From NCBI GenBank assembly GCA_964544295.1, contig CAZJBJ010000020.1, positions 1-36,942 on the forward strand: a stretch of DNA of 36,942 nucleotides, in the 5' to 3' direction. Under the pieces are notes generated by a model, which made no database searches, had not been told where the DNA came from, and worked only from the letters and a program-made list of their open reading frames with translations. Position numbers and translations under genes: made by a program. Of the stretch, positions 1 through 7,274 are shown piece after piece (within the stretch, counting starts at the first letter, position 1; every line of letters starts with the position of its first letter). The DNA is from JAENVU01 sp964544295 (GTDB taxonomy: Bacteria > Actinomycetota > Acidimicrobiia > IMCC26256 > JAENVU01).

Positions 1-44
1 ACGCCACCGGCAAGGTCATGAAACACAGGCTCACGCCGGCCTGA
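1..44 (+). CDS. C-terminal end of an upstream gene, possibly an AMP-forming acyl-CoA ligase
   Basis: Only the last 13 codons are in the window, ending at a TGA at 42-44. They read ATGKVMKHRLTPA. The T-G-K-V-x-K pattern resembles the A10 motif near the C-terminus of adenylate-forming ligases, where the lysine is catalytic. The following gene starts 4 bases downstream on the same strand, which fits an operon. With so little sequence this could also be a chance open frame. Confidence 0.4.
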   Translation, partial: ATGKVMKHRLTPA

Positions 45-48
45 CATC

Positions 49-678
49 GTGTCCCCCATCCTCCGGCGAACCATGACCTGGACGCTGGTCGCACTCGGTG
101 TCGCCTTCCTGCTGCTCGTCGGCACCGGGCTCTGGTTGATCTGGCACTTCCGGCCGACGCCGGTATCCGGATGGTTCGACCCGAACGGAGTCGAGGTCTC
201 TGTCCTTTGGAGCCGACGCGTGCGCATCGTTCACCACGGCGCGTCGATCGCCTTCGTCTGGCTCGGGATCGCGCTCTTCGTCGAATCGATCGTCTGGGCG
301 GCGACCGCACGCCGGGTGCGGCACGGCCTCACCGGGTTCATGCTGATGCTCGCGGGTGCGTTCGCTTCCTTCACCGGGTTCCTCCTGCCCTGGGACCAAC
401 TCGCGCTTTGGAGCATCACCGTCGACCAGGATGGTCCGGAATCGTTCAGCGGTTACCGCTTCCTCTTCGATGACAACGTCCGTTACGCCGTCATCGGCGC
501 CAGGGAGATCTCCCTCGCCACGCTGCGGCGCTGGTTCTGGGTTCACACCGCGGTGATACCGGTCATCCTGATCACGCTCGGCGTCGGGTTCCTCGTCCTC
601 GTTCGGCGACGGTCGATCGCGATAGGTTCCCCGGCCGGACCTGACGTCGACGTCACCGAGGAGCGACCGTGGCACTAA
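49..678 (+). CDS. Cytochrome b N-terminal-domain-like membrane protein (209 aa)
   Basis: Four hydrophobic segments lie near residues 8-33, 62-86, 93-116 and 162-186, the four-helix layout of the cytochrome b/b6 N-terminal domain. Helix 3 ends in GFLLPWDQLALW, matching the family's GY-x-LPW-x-Q motif. His62/His63 follow an Arg-rich turn at the start of helix 2, and His166 opens helix 4; these correspond to the two ligands of the low-potential heme. The partner histidines expected about 14 residues further along (near 76-77 and 180) are Leu/Phe and Gly, so the high-potential heme site appears lost. No quinol-site PEWY motif, C-terminal subunit or Rieske protein is nearby. The start is GTG; the end overlaps the next gene by 10 bases. 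It probably acts as a membrane redox protein with an unknown partner. Confidence 0.7.
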   Translation: MSPILRRTMTWTLVALGVAFLLLVGTGLWLIWHFRPTPVSGWFDPNGVEVSVLWSRRVRIVHHGASIAFVWLGIALFVESIVWAATARRVRHGLTGFMLMLAGAFASFTGFLLPWDQLALWSITVDQDGPESFSGYRFLFDDNVRYAVIGAREISLATLRRWFWVHTAVIPVILITLGVGFLVLVRRRSIAIGSPAGPDVDVTEERPWH

Positions 679-1127
679 CCGAACTCAAGGGCACCAAGGG
701 CGATCCGCAGGTCGTGCGCATCGAACGGGGTCCCGTCCGCGTGTTCGCGCAGGCGCTCATGGACGCCGACGAGGCCTACACGACCGCCGATGCGCCCGTC
801 CCGCCGACGTTCCCGTTCGTGATGCCGTTCTGGGGATCCGAGGGGACCGGCGGCGCCGCGGGCCTGCCGATCGAGAAGCTGCGCGGTCCCGGCCGGGCGA
901 TCCTGCACGGAGAACAGGGCTTCGAGTACTTCCGCTGGCCCCGGGTCGGCGACGTCCTCGAGGGCACGTCGGAGATCACCGACGTGTACGAGAAGGAGAA
1001 GTCCAACGGCGGGAAGCTGGAGTTCTACGTCCAGGAGACCACCTGGCGGGACCAGGCGACCGGCGAACCGGTCGTCAAGAACATCTTCACGCTCGTCATC
1101 AACTGCCGCCCGCCGAAGACCGACTGA
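669..1127 (+). CDS. MaoC-like (FAS1-type) dehydratase N-terminal-domain protein (152 aa)
   Basis: The protein resembles the hot-dog-fold MaoC_dehydrat_N half-domains that pair with a second MaoC subunit to hydrate enoyl-CoA thioesters, as in mycobacterial ChsH1-ChsH2. Family-like stretches are GEQGFEYFRWPRVGDVLEGTSEI near residues 81-103 and the closing strand NIFTLVINCRPP. I do not see the catalytic Asp-His hydratase motif normally carried by the partner half, and no partner lies in this window, so activity alone is doubtful. The GTG start at 669 overlaps the preceding membrane-protein gene by 10 bases, implying translational coupling. It is convergent with the next gene, with only 12 bases between them. 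A structural or regulatory hot-dog protein is the alternative. Confidence 0.75.
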   Translation: MALTELKGTKGDPQVVRIERGPVRVFAQALMDADEAYTTADAPVPPTFPFVMPFWGSEGTGGAAGLPIEKLRGPGRAILHGEQGFEYFRWPRVGDVLEGTSEITDVYEKEKSNGGKLEFYVQETTWRDQATGEPVVKNIFTLVINCRPPKTD

Positions 1128-1139
1128 ACCTCTCCGGCC

Positions 1140-2030
1140 TCACCAGCCGATGTCGGTGAGGAAGCTCCGCACCAGGCCGACCGTCGACTCGGGGTTGTCG
1201 CCCGCCGCGTGATGGCCGGCGGCGTGGATGGTGGCCAGCCGCGCGTCCGGGATCAGGGAGACGATCTCGTCGGCACCTTCCGCGGAGAGCACGTCCGACG
1301 CCGAACCCCGCAGGACCAGCACCGGACAGGTGAAACGGGTGACGTCCTCCGCGAGTCCGTCGACCAGCTGGCGCCACCCGCCGCCGGGTTCGGGCGCGTC
1401 GCTCCCGCGCAGTTGGCGCGTGTAGCCGTGCTTCCACTCCCACCGACCGTCGGGCCGTTGGCGCAGGTTCCGGGTCAGCCGCGCCGGATCGGTGGCCTTG
1501 CGCTGCGGGAGGTACGCGCCGATGGCCGCGGCGGCTTCGTCGAGGTCGGCGAAGGACTCGTGCGCCCGCATGAACTCGACGATGCGCTCGACTCCTTTGT
1601 CCTCCAGCCGGGTGGCGATGTCGACCAGCACGATGGCGCGCACGAGGTCCGGGTGCGCGGCGGTCACCGTCATCGACACGATGCCCCCGAGGGAAGCCCC
1701 GACGAACACGGCCCGGTCGAATCCGAACTCCGCCAACAGCGGTGGAACGGTGGCGGCCAGCGACTGGCGGGCCATCGAATCGACCGGATCGCTGTCGCCG
1801 TGCATCGGCAGATCCGGCGCGATCACGTGATGGGTTCCGGCGAGGGCCGCGCCGAGCTCCTCCCACATGTACGCGGTCTGACCGCCGCCGTGGAGGCACA
1901 CCACCGGTGGTGCCGCCGCCGCGCCCCACTCCAGGTAGTGCACCTGCCGGCCCTCGACGAGGACGAAGCCACTGCGACCGGCCTTCGGGATGTCGTGGCG
2001 GGGGACGTTGGATTCGAACGCGACAGCCAT
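1140..2030 (-). CDS. Alpha/beta hydrolase (296 aa)
   Basis: A canonical alpha/beta-hydrolase fold enzyme. The oxyanion-hole motif CLHGGGQTAYMW is near residues 45-56, the nucleophile elbow GASLGG puts the serine at 113, an acid candidate lies in LVLRGSASDVLS, and the catalytic histidine is in AAGHHAAGDNP near the C-terminus. Length fits lipase, haloperoxidase-like and meta-cleavage-product hydrolases. The ATG at 2030 was chosen because the protein then begins just before the conserved fold; an in-frame upstream extension to 2084 runs into the divergent gene. It is divergent from the DUF2889 gene with a 46-base gap that must hold both promoters. The substrate cannot be deduced. Confidence 0.88.
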   Translation of the reverse strand: MAVAFESNVPRHDIPKAGRSGFVLVEGRQVHYLEWGAAAAPPVVCLHGGGQTAYMWEELGAALAGTHHVIAPDLPMHGDSDPVDSMARQSLAATVPPLLAEFGFDRAVFVGASLGGIVSMTVTAAHPDLVRAIVLVDIATRLEDKGVERIVEFMRAHESFADLDEAAAAIGAYLPQRKATDPARLTRNLRQRPDGRWEWKHGYTRQLRGSDAPEPGGGWRQLVDGLAEDVTRFTCPVLVLRGSASDVLSAEGADEIVSLIPDARLATIHAAGHHAAGDNPESTVGLVRSFLTDIGW

Positions 2031-2076
2031 CGCCGCATCCTGACAGAACGCTTCCGCCCGTGGCATTCTCGGCCAT

Positions 2077-2862
2077 ATGACCACGTCCGGCGGCGCGCCG
2101 ACTGTCCGCCAGGGTGATCCCGACCTCCCCTACCGCCGCCGCATCCGATTGCTCCGGGTGGACGACCGCACGGTCTGGGGCGGGCTCGAGGACGACTTTC
2201 ATCACTTCGAGGTCACCCTCACCCACGACGGCCACAGCGTCACCGGCGCGACCCTCGACGCCCGACGATGGCCGTGGACGACCTGTCCCGACGCCGGGGC
2301 CAACCTTGCTCGCCTCGTCGGCATGGACCTCTCCGACCGCTGCACGGCGGTCGCCGCGGTCACCGACCCCCGCTGGCAGTGCACCCACCAGTTCGACCTC
2401 GCCGGGCTCTGCGTGGCGCACGCCGCCCGCGGCGATACGCAGCGCCAGTACGACGTCGAACTGGTCACGCGGCCCGAGTCCGGTCGGGCCCGGCTGTGGC
2501 GTGACGGCGACCTCGTCCACGACTGGAGCCTCGGACCGACTGCGGTCGGGCGCGCCCTCATCGACCCGGCCCCGTTCACCGGGGCGCCGTGGCGCGGCGG
2601 CTTCATCCGCTGGGCCGACGCCTCCTTCGATCCGATCGACGCCGAGGCCGCGATCGTGCTGCGTCGAGCGTGCGACATCGGTATGGGTCGGGGCATGGAT
2701 CTCGAAGCGATCGACACCGCCGCCGAACTCGGCGACATCATGACCGGCGTCTGCTACTCGATGCAGGCGAGCATCATGCCGGTGGCGTTCCGGGCACGCG
2801 GCACCATCCGCGATTTCGGCGAACACCCCGACGCGCTGCTCGACGGCCGCCCGACCCATTGA
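2077..2862 (+). CDS. DUF2889 family protein (261 aa)
   Basis: The N-terminal part carries the DUF2889 signature: YRRRIRLLRV, then LEDDFHHFEVTLTHDG and RRWPWTTCPDAG near residues 23-75. This family has no established biochemical function; members often sit beside CoA-thioester and aromatic catabolism genes, as here. No signal peptide or membrane helix is visible. Cysteines occur in TTCPDAG, DRCTAV and QCTHQFD, and the last is followed by GLCVAHAARG; a metal or cofactor site is possible but not shown. It is divergent from the hydrolase, and its 3' end converges on the SDR gene across a hairpin. Confidence 0.8.
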   Translation: MTTSGGAPTVRQGDPDLPYRRRIRLLRVDDRTVWGGLEDDFHHFEVTLTHDGHSVTGATLDARRWPWTTCPDAGANLARLVGMDLSDRCTAVAAVTDPRWQCTHQFDLAGLCVAHAARGDTQRQYDVELVTRPESGRARLWRDGDLVHDWSLGPTAVGRALIDPAPFTGAPWRGGFIRWADASFDPIDAEAAIVLRRACDIGMGRGMDLEAIDTAAELGDIMTGVCYSMQASIMPVAFRARGTIRDFGEHPDALLDGRPTH

Positions 2863-2863
2863 C

Positions 2864-2890
2864 GTGGAGGTGCGGGTGCCGCACCCCCAC
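2864..2890. terminator. Hairpin between convergent genes
   Basis: A 7-bp stem (GGTGCGG / CCGCACC, loop GTG) at 2869-2885 is extended beyond one A-C mismatch by four outer pairs (GTGG / CCAC). It fills most of the 40-base gap between the convergent DUF2889 and SDR genes, so it could stop transcription from both sides. There is no T-tract, common for actinobacterial terminators. Confidence 0.6.
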
Positions 2891-2902
2891 CGACGCCGGA
2901 CC

Positions 2903-3682
2903 TCAGGTCCCGAATGATCCGTCCGGTTGCCGATGCCAACCGCCGGCAGCCGCGTTGCCGCCGTCGACGTGGAGGGTGGTGCCGGTGACGAACCCGGAGA
3001 GCTCAGGGTTCGCGAGGAACACCACCGCGGCGGCGATGTCGTCGACGTGACCCGCGCGCGGGAGGGGCGTGCGAACCGGGACGTCGCCGATGCCCGGCGT
3101 GGGGATCACGTCCGGGGCGATGCAGTTGACCCGGATCATCCGTTCGCCGAGTTCCAGCGCGAGCGACTGGGTCAGGTTCGCGACCGCGGCCTTCATCGCG
3201 CTGTAGACGGCATACCCCGGCGCGGCGCGGTGCGCCTCGATCGACGTGATGTTGACGATGGAACCGCCCGTCGCCGGCATGTGCGGCAAGGCCGCCCGCG
3301 CGAAGTTGGTGCCACTCGCGAAGTTCTCCCGGATCAGCGCATCCTCACCCTTCGCACTCACGTCCAGGAAGTCGGCGAAGAATCCCCCGCCCGCGTTGTT
3401 GACGACGACGTCGATCCGACCGAACTCCTCGGCCACCGCCTCGACCCAGGTTCGCACCGCGTCTGCGTCGCGGACGTCGAGCACTCCACCGAGCACGCGA
3501 CGGCCCGTCGCTTCGATCGCGGCGACCACGGCATCGAGTTGCGCGGCGTCACGGTCGCACACGGCGACCTCGGCACCGAATCGGGCGAGCGCCTCCGCGG
3601 TGGCGCGCCCGATACCGACGGCACCACCCGTCACCACGGCGATGGTGCCGTCGAGCCGCACGGAATCCGGTGTGAGGGTCAC
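2903..3682 (-). CDS. SDR family NAD(P)-dependent oxidoreductase (259 aa)
   Basis: Classical short-chain dehydrogenase. It has the cofactor loop TGGAVGIG, an acidic residue (VCDRD) at the end of beta-2 suggesting NAD over NADP, NNAGG, the catalytic Ser in NITSIE and the Tyr-x3-Lys in YSAMK, and the C-terminal SGFVTGTTLHVDGG typical of 3-oxoacyl-ACP reductase-like SDRs. The GTG at 3682 is preferred over the in-frame GTG at 3703: it gives the usual short lead into the Rossmann fold and has a TAGCCT box 8 bases upstream. It is divergent from the next SDR. A secondary alcohol or 3-hydroxyacyl-CoA substrate is likely. Confidence 0.9.
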   Translation of the reverse strand: MTLTPDSVRLDGTIAVVTGGAVGIGRATAEALARFGAEVAVCDRDAAQLDAVVAAIEATGRRVLGGVLDVRDADAVRTWVEAVAEEFGRIDVVVNNAGGGFFADFLDVSAKGEDALIRENFASGTNFARAALPHMPATGGSIVNITSIEAHRAAPGYAVYSAMKAAVANLTQSLALELGERMIRVNCIAPDVIPTPGIGDVPVRTPLPRAGHVDDIAAAVVFLANPELSGFVTGTTLHVDGGNAAAGGWHRQPDGSFGT

Positions 3683-3690
3683 GGACGCGG

Positions 3691-3696
3691 AGGCTA
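3691..3696 (-). promoter_or_regulatory. Candidate -10 box for the SDR gene (leaderless)
   Basis: On the reverse strand this reads TAGCCT, a TAnnnT box, 8 bases before the GTG at 3682, which suggests transcription begins at or near the start codon. It would lie inside the reading frame if translation began at 3703. Confidence 0.5.
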
Positions 3697-3741
3697 TCGC
3701 CACCGTATGCTCGAACCGCTCGACCGACCCGGGAGGTCATC

Positions 3742-4545
3742 GTGGGATTCTCCGTCGCCGGCAAGCACGTGCTCGTCACCGGCGCTTCGACCGGCATCGG
3801 CGCCGCCCTCGCCATCGGATTCGCCGAGGCCGGCGCCACCGTCGGCATCTGCGCCCGCCGGAAACCGGAACTCGCCGAAGTCCTCGCCGAGGTCCGGCGT
3901 CACGCCCCGGATTCGAAGATGTGGACGGTCGATCTCGACGACCTCGACGGTCTCGAAGCGTTCGCCGCCGAGGTGAGTCTCGAACTCGGGGGGCTGGACG
4001 TCCTGGTGAACAACGCCGGCATTCCGAAACGCAAGAACGTGCTGGCGCTCGATCCGGAGACGGTGGAGTCGGTGATGCGACTCAACTACCACTCCCCGGT
4101 ACGACTGACCCTCGCGTTCCTGCCCGAGCTGATCGAACGGGCCGGTCGCATCGTCAACATCTCCTCGGTGGCAGCCCGGTTGGGTCCGCCCGGCGAGGCC
4201 GCGTACACCGCGTCCAAGGCCGCGCTCACCGGCTTCTCCGAGTCGATGCAGGTCGATCTCGCGATCGCCGGCCACCCGGTCCAGGTGCACCTGGTCAACC
4301 CGGGCGTGATCGACACCCGGTTGTTCCACCTGCCCGACAACGACCCGTCCCTCGCGCCGATCGACGCGCTGCCGACCACCGCGATGGTGGCGCCGGTGCT
4401 GGAAGCACTCGACGCGGGTACGTTCGAGATCTACGTCCCCGGCTGGTTCGCGGATGTGGTCGGAGGCAAGTTCCCCGACACCGGCGCGTTCCTCGCCGGC
4501 ACGGTCGCCTGGGCCCGCGACCAGGAACCCGCCGAGGCGGACTGA
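3742..4545 (+). CDS. SDR family oxidoreductase (267 aa)
   Basis: A second classical SDR. TGASTGIG is near residues 13-20, basic residues in CARRKPE after beta-2 favour NADP, NNAG is near 91-94, and the catalytic set is SSVAA plus YTASK. The C-terminal region GTFEIYVPGWFADVVGGK resembles DltE/retinol-dehydrogenase-like SDRs acting on lipophilic alcohols, rather than FabG. The GTG start has a good ribosome-binding site, GGGAGG, about 6 bases upstream; a TATGCT box at 3706-3711 could be its -10 element. It is divergent from the SDR at 2903-3682, and a strong terminator follows. Confidence 0.9.
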   Translation: MGFSVAGKHVLVTGASTGIGAALAIGFAEAGATVGICARRKPELAEVLAEVRRHAPDSKMWTVDLDDLDGLEAFAAEVSLELGGLDVLVNNAGIPKRKNVLALDPETVESVMRLNYHSPVRLTLAFLPELIERAGRIVNISSVAARLGPPGEAAYTASKAALTGFSESMQVDLAIAGHPVQVHLVNPGVIDTRLFHLPDNDPSLAPIDALPTTAMVAPVLEALDAGTFEIYVPGWFADVVGGKFPDTGAFLAGTVAWARDQEPAEAD

Positions 4546-4568
4546 ACGCCCCGCGAGGCTCGGGTACG

Positions 4569-4604
4569 AGTTGGGGCCCGAGCCGCATGGCTCGGGCCCC
4601 AACT
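4569..4604. terminator. Strong bidirectional terminator, perfect 16-bp stem
   Basis: A perfect inverted repeat: AGTTGGGGCCCGAGCC (4569-4584), loop GCAT, and its exact complement at 4589-4604. It sits between the convergent SDR (ends 4545) and calcium-repeat protein (ends 4631) genes and can fold in either transcript. No T-run follows on either side. Confidence 0.85.
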
Positions 4605-4630
4605 TCACTGGCGAAGGTGCGCTCGGAGGT

Positions 4631-5503
4631 CTACTGGCCGTCCTCGACCTGGGCGCCGCAGTCGCCGTCGTCGACCGCGTCATTGTCGGCCTGACCATCG
4701 TCGTTGCCGTCCTCGACGCCGTCGTCGTCGGCATCCTCGTCACCGTCTTCGACGCCGTCGTTGTCCGAGTCGGCGTCGAGCACACCGTCGGCCGGTTCGG
4801 TGACCTCCGTGCCGTTGTTGATGCCATCCTGGTCCGAGTCGTCCACGGCGTCGCTGACCCCCTGGTGGTCCGAGTTGGCAACTGCCGCGTTCAGTTCATT
4901 CCGGTTGGACACGCCGTCGCAGTCGAAGTCCTGGTTGGCGTCGTTGACGTCGTCCTCGTTGGTGTCGGTGAGATCGTCGACCCCGACCGTGTCTCCGTCC
5001 TCATCGATGGAGTCACCTTCCTCGGCATTGGTCAACCCGTCATGATCGGTGTCGTCGGCGCCGTCGAGGACCGTGTCGTTGTCGGTGTCGGCATCGAGCA
5101 GGTTCGTGCGGGCTTCCTTCTCGTTCTCGTTCGTCAACCCGTCGTTGTCCAGGTCGTCGTCGCCATCTTCGACACCGTCGTCGTTCGAGTCGTCGTCGGA
5201 TGCGTTGTAGACCTCGACGAGCTCACCCGACCCACTCCACGCCTTGTCGACCGTGTACTCGGTCTTCGCCGACAGGCCGTCGCGATCGCGGTCCGAACCA
5301 GCGTCGCGCTTTCCCACCACGAGGCCATTGGTCGTCTCCCAGCAGTCCGGGATGCGATCCCCGTCCACATCGGGCGAGGCCGCGGTGCAGGTCGCGGCGG
5401 CGGCACTGCTCGCGGTCAGGACGGCGGGCATGCCGCCGAAGGGCAACAACACCGCACACATGGGCGCCAGCCGCCGCCCGAAGGTCTTCCGAAACGCGAT
5501 CAT
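4631..5503 (-). CDS. Secreted aspartate-rich thrombospondin-type-3-like calcium-repeat protein (290 aa)
   Basis: The N-terminus has basic residues, a hydrophobic core near residues 13-32 and an Ala-rich SSAAAATC cleavage region: a signal peptide. Nearly all of the mature protein is thrombospondin type 3-like repeats of the form DxDxDGxxD/N, for example DVDGDRIPDCWE, DRDRDGLSAKTE, DLDNDGLTNENE and DSDNDGVEDGDED. These bind calcium in known TSP3 proteins. Cysteines occur only at the N-terminal repeat, in DFDCDGVSN and near the end (DGDCGAQ). No sortase motif, anchor or enzymatic domain is seen, so it is presumably released or loosely surface-bound. A ribosome-binding site AAAGGGG lies 7 bases before the ATG. 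Similar repeats usually form stalks of larger adhesins; here they are the whole protein. Confidence 0.85.
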   Translation of the reverse strand: MIAFRKTFGRRLAPMCAVLLPFGGMPAVLTASSAAAATCTAASPDVDGDRIPDCWETTNGLVVGKRDAGSDRDRDGLSAKTEYTVDKAWSGSGELVEVYNASDDDSNDDGVEDGDDDLDNDGLTNENEKEARTNLLDADTDNDTVLDGADDTDHDGLTNAEEGDSIDEDGDTVGVDDLTDTNEDDVNDANQDFDCDGVSNRNELNAAVANSDHQGVSDAVDDSDQDGINNGTEVTEPADGVLDADSDNDGVEDGDEDADDDGVEDGNDDGQADNDAVDDGDCGAQVEDGQ

Positions 5504-5648
5504 CCAAGGTCCCCTTTGTCAACTCCCCAGCAGATCCGCGCACGGTACCCAGCCACGCCGCGAATTGCCACCACTCTTGGGGATCAGGGGCAAGATTTGA
5601 GGTAGCGCTGATACCGGCGGGCGGCGCTGACCCGATCGCCGTCGACGT

Positions 5649-6419
5649 TCAGTCGAAGAGGTCGGGCTGTTCGGCGGTGATCACGTCCCACAGCGGCTGG
5701 AAGGAGAACAGTCCCGCGGCGTGGGAGCCGACCTGACGGGCGGTGTGCGCGGCGACGTCCGGGTCGATGAGTACGGGCGTGCCGGCCGCCTCTGCGAGCA
5801 ACTGCGCCTGACACGACCGCTCCATCGTGATGAACCACCAGGCCGCCGCTTCGACCGTGTGCCCCACGGTCAGCAGTCCGTGGTTGCGCAGGATGACGGC
5901 TTTGCCGTCGCCGAGCGCGGCCCCGATGCGGCGTCCCTCTTCGAGGTCGAGCACGACCCCGGTGAAGTCGTCGAGCAGCGCGTGGTCGTCGTAGAACGCG
6001 CAGGCGTCCTGGGTGATCGGATCGAGGGTCCGACCGAGCGCCGACCACGACTTGCCGTAGATCGAGTGACTGTGCGCCGCCGCGATCACGTCCGGTCGAG
6101 CCGCGTGGACCTGCGAGTGGATCGCGAACGCCGCGCCGTTGACCATCGCGTCACCTTCGACGACCTCGCCGGTGTGGCTCACCAGGATCAGATCCGACAC
6201 CCGCATCTGCTTGAAGCTGCGCCCGAACGGGTTGACCCAGAAATGGTCCAGCAGCTCGGGGTCGCGGGCGGTGATGTGACCGGCCACCCCTTCGTCGAAG
6301 CCGAACTTGCCGAACAGCCGGAACGCCGCCGCCAGCGCCTGCTTGCGGTGAAGGCGCTCTTCCTCGATCGTGCGTTCCGGGGAATCGAGCGTGAGGTTCG
6401 GTACTTCGGTCGTCGCCAT
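5649..6419 (-). CDS. Class II aldolase/adducin family protein (256 aa)
   Basis: It has the class II aldolase/adducin fold: GVAGHITARDP near residues 45-54, VNPFGRSFKQM, then the zinc-binding histidines in AAHSHS (His116, His118) and LRNHGLL. The glutamate that acts as the catalytic base in fuculose-phosphate aldolase, four residues before the conserved His101, is Ala97 here (AFAIH instead of E-x-x-x-H). Retro-aldol cleavage of a sugar phosphate is therefore unlikely; metal-dependent decarboxylation, hydration or a non-catalytic role is more probable, as assumed for other adducin-like bacterial members. It has its own promoter-like box. Confidence 0.85.
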   Translation of the reverse strand: MATTEVPNLTLDSPERTIEEERLHRKQALAAAFRLFGKFGFDEGVAGHITARDPELLDHFWVNPFGRSFKQMRVSDLILVSHTGEVVEGDAMVNGAAFAIHSQVHAARPDVIAAAHSHSIYGKSWSALGRTLDPITQDACAFYDDHALLDDFTGVVLDLEEGRRIGAALGDGKAVILRNHGLLTVGHTVEAAAWWFITMERSCQAQLLAEAAGTPVLIDPDVAAHTARQVGSHAAGLFSFQPLWDVITAEQPDLFD

Positions 6420-6425
6420 GTCATC

Positions 6426-6431
6426 AGGTTA
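6426..6431 (-). promoter_or_regulatory. Candidate -10 box for the aldolase-like gene (leaderless)
   Basis: Reverse-strand TAACCT, 6 bases before the ATG at 6419. The same hexamer precedes gpmA at 7213-7218. There is no ribosome-binding site, consistent with a leaderless transcript. Confidence 0.5.
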
Positions 6432-6478
6432 GGACCTCGGCCGAGCCGTCGCCGCGGCTGGTGCGACCACCCGTCGCG

Positions 6479-7204
6479 TCAGCCCGCTTGCTTGCTCACG
6501 GCCTCCGCGGCGGCCGCCGCGCCCTCGGGGTCGAGGTAGCGCCACGAGGTCACGGCGAGCCGGTCATCGAGCTCGTAGACGCGCGGCTGTCCGGTCGGGA
6601 TGTTCAGTTCCAACACTTCGTCGGGCGTCATTCCTTCGAGGTGCATGGCCAGCGCGCGTAACGAGTTCCCGTGGGCCGCGACCAGCGTCGTCCGACCGGC
6701 CACCAGATCGGGCACGACGCCGTCGTACCAGTACGGCAGCATGCGGGCGAGTACGTCGGCCAGGCACTCCGAACCGGGGATCACGTCCGGTGGGAGCTGG
6801 GCGTACCGGGGATCGGCCGAGGCGTCCCAGTCGAGCACCGGAGGCGGCACGTCATAGGACCGCCGCCAGACCTTCACCTGATCCGCGCCGTACTGCTCGG
6901 TCGTCTGCTTCTTGTCCTTGCCCTGGAGGGCCCCGTAATGCCGTTCGTTCAGCCGCCACGACCTCCGCACCGGGATCCAACTCCGATCACAGGCCGCCAA
7001 CCCGAGTTCCGCGGTACGAATCGCCCGTTTTTGCAACGACGTGTGGACGACATCGGGAAGCGTGTCGGCCGCGAGCATCAACTCGCCGCCCCGGACCGCT
7101 TCGGCCTCGCCCCGTTCGGTGAGATCCACGTCCACCCAACCCGTGAACAGGTTGGCGAGGTTCCACTCGCTCTGGCCGTGACGCAGCATGATCAGGGTCG
7201 CCAT
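6479..7204 (-). CDS. gpmA: 2,3-bisphosphoglycerate-dependent phosphoglycerate mutase (241 aa)
   Basis: It interconverts 3- and 2-phosphoglycerate in glycolysis and gluconeogenesis through a phosphohistidine. The motif LRHGQSEWN gives the phosphorylated His9; RLNERHYGALQG carries the catalytic Glu; AAHGNSLRAL carries the second histidine. Length and end-to-end similarity match dPGM. The ATG at 7204 begins MATLIMLRHG, the usual position. A TAACCT box lies 8 bases upstream and there is no Shine-Dalgarno sequence. It is followed on the same strand, after 59 bases, by the aldolase-like gene, which has its own box. Confidence 0.96.
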   Translation of the reverse strand: MATLIMLRHGQSEWNLANLFTGWVDVDLTERGEAEAVRGGELMLAADTLPDVVHTSLQKRAIRTAELGLAACDRSWIPVRRSWRLNERHYGALQGKDKKQTTEQYGADQVKVWRRSYDVPPPVLDWDASADPRYAQLPPDVIPGSECLADVLARMLPYWYDGVVPDLVAGRTTLVAAHGNSLRALAMHLEGMTPDEVLELNIPTGQPRVYELDDRLAVTSWRYLDPEGAAAAAEAVSKQAG

Positions 7205-7212
7205 GGCGGGGC

Positions 7213-7218
7213 AGGTTA
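7213..7218 (-). promoter_or_regulatory. Candidate -10 box for gpmA (leaderless)
   Basis: Reverse-strand TAACCT, 8 bases before the ATG at 7204, identical to the box at 6426-6431. Confidence 0.5.
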
Positions 7219-7274
7219 GGTCGTGCTCGCATCCGGCTCGAACACGACGGCGCGTCGGGTCCGGCCCGGGTGGG

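Noticed and set aside
1099..2859. 586-codon reverse-strand frame covering the hydrolase and DUF2889 genes
   Set aside because: It overlaps both real genes in the wrong frame and shows no conserved motif.
4569..4604. Small RNA gene or inverted-repeat element end
   Set aside because: The perfect stem lies exactly between two convergent stop codons, has no promoter or target duplication, and is fully explained as a terminator.
5732..5748. Third copy of the CTGACGGG palindrome
   Set aside because: Only one half (CTGACGGGCGG) is present, with no inverted partner, and it lies inside the aldolase-like coding sequence.
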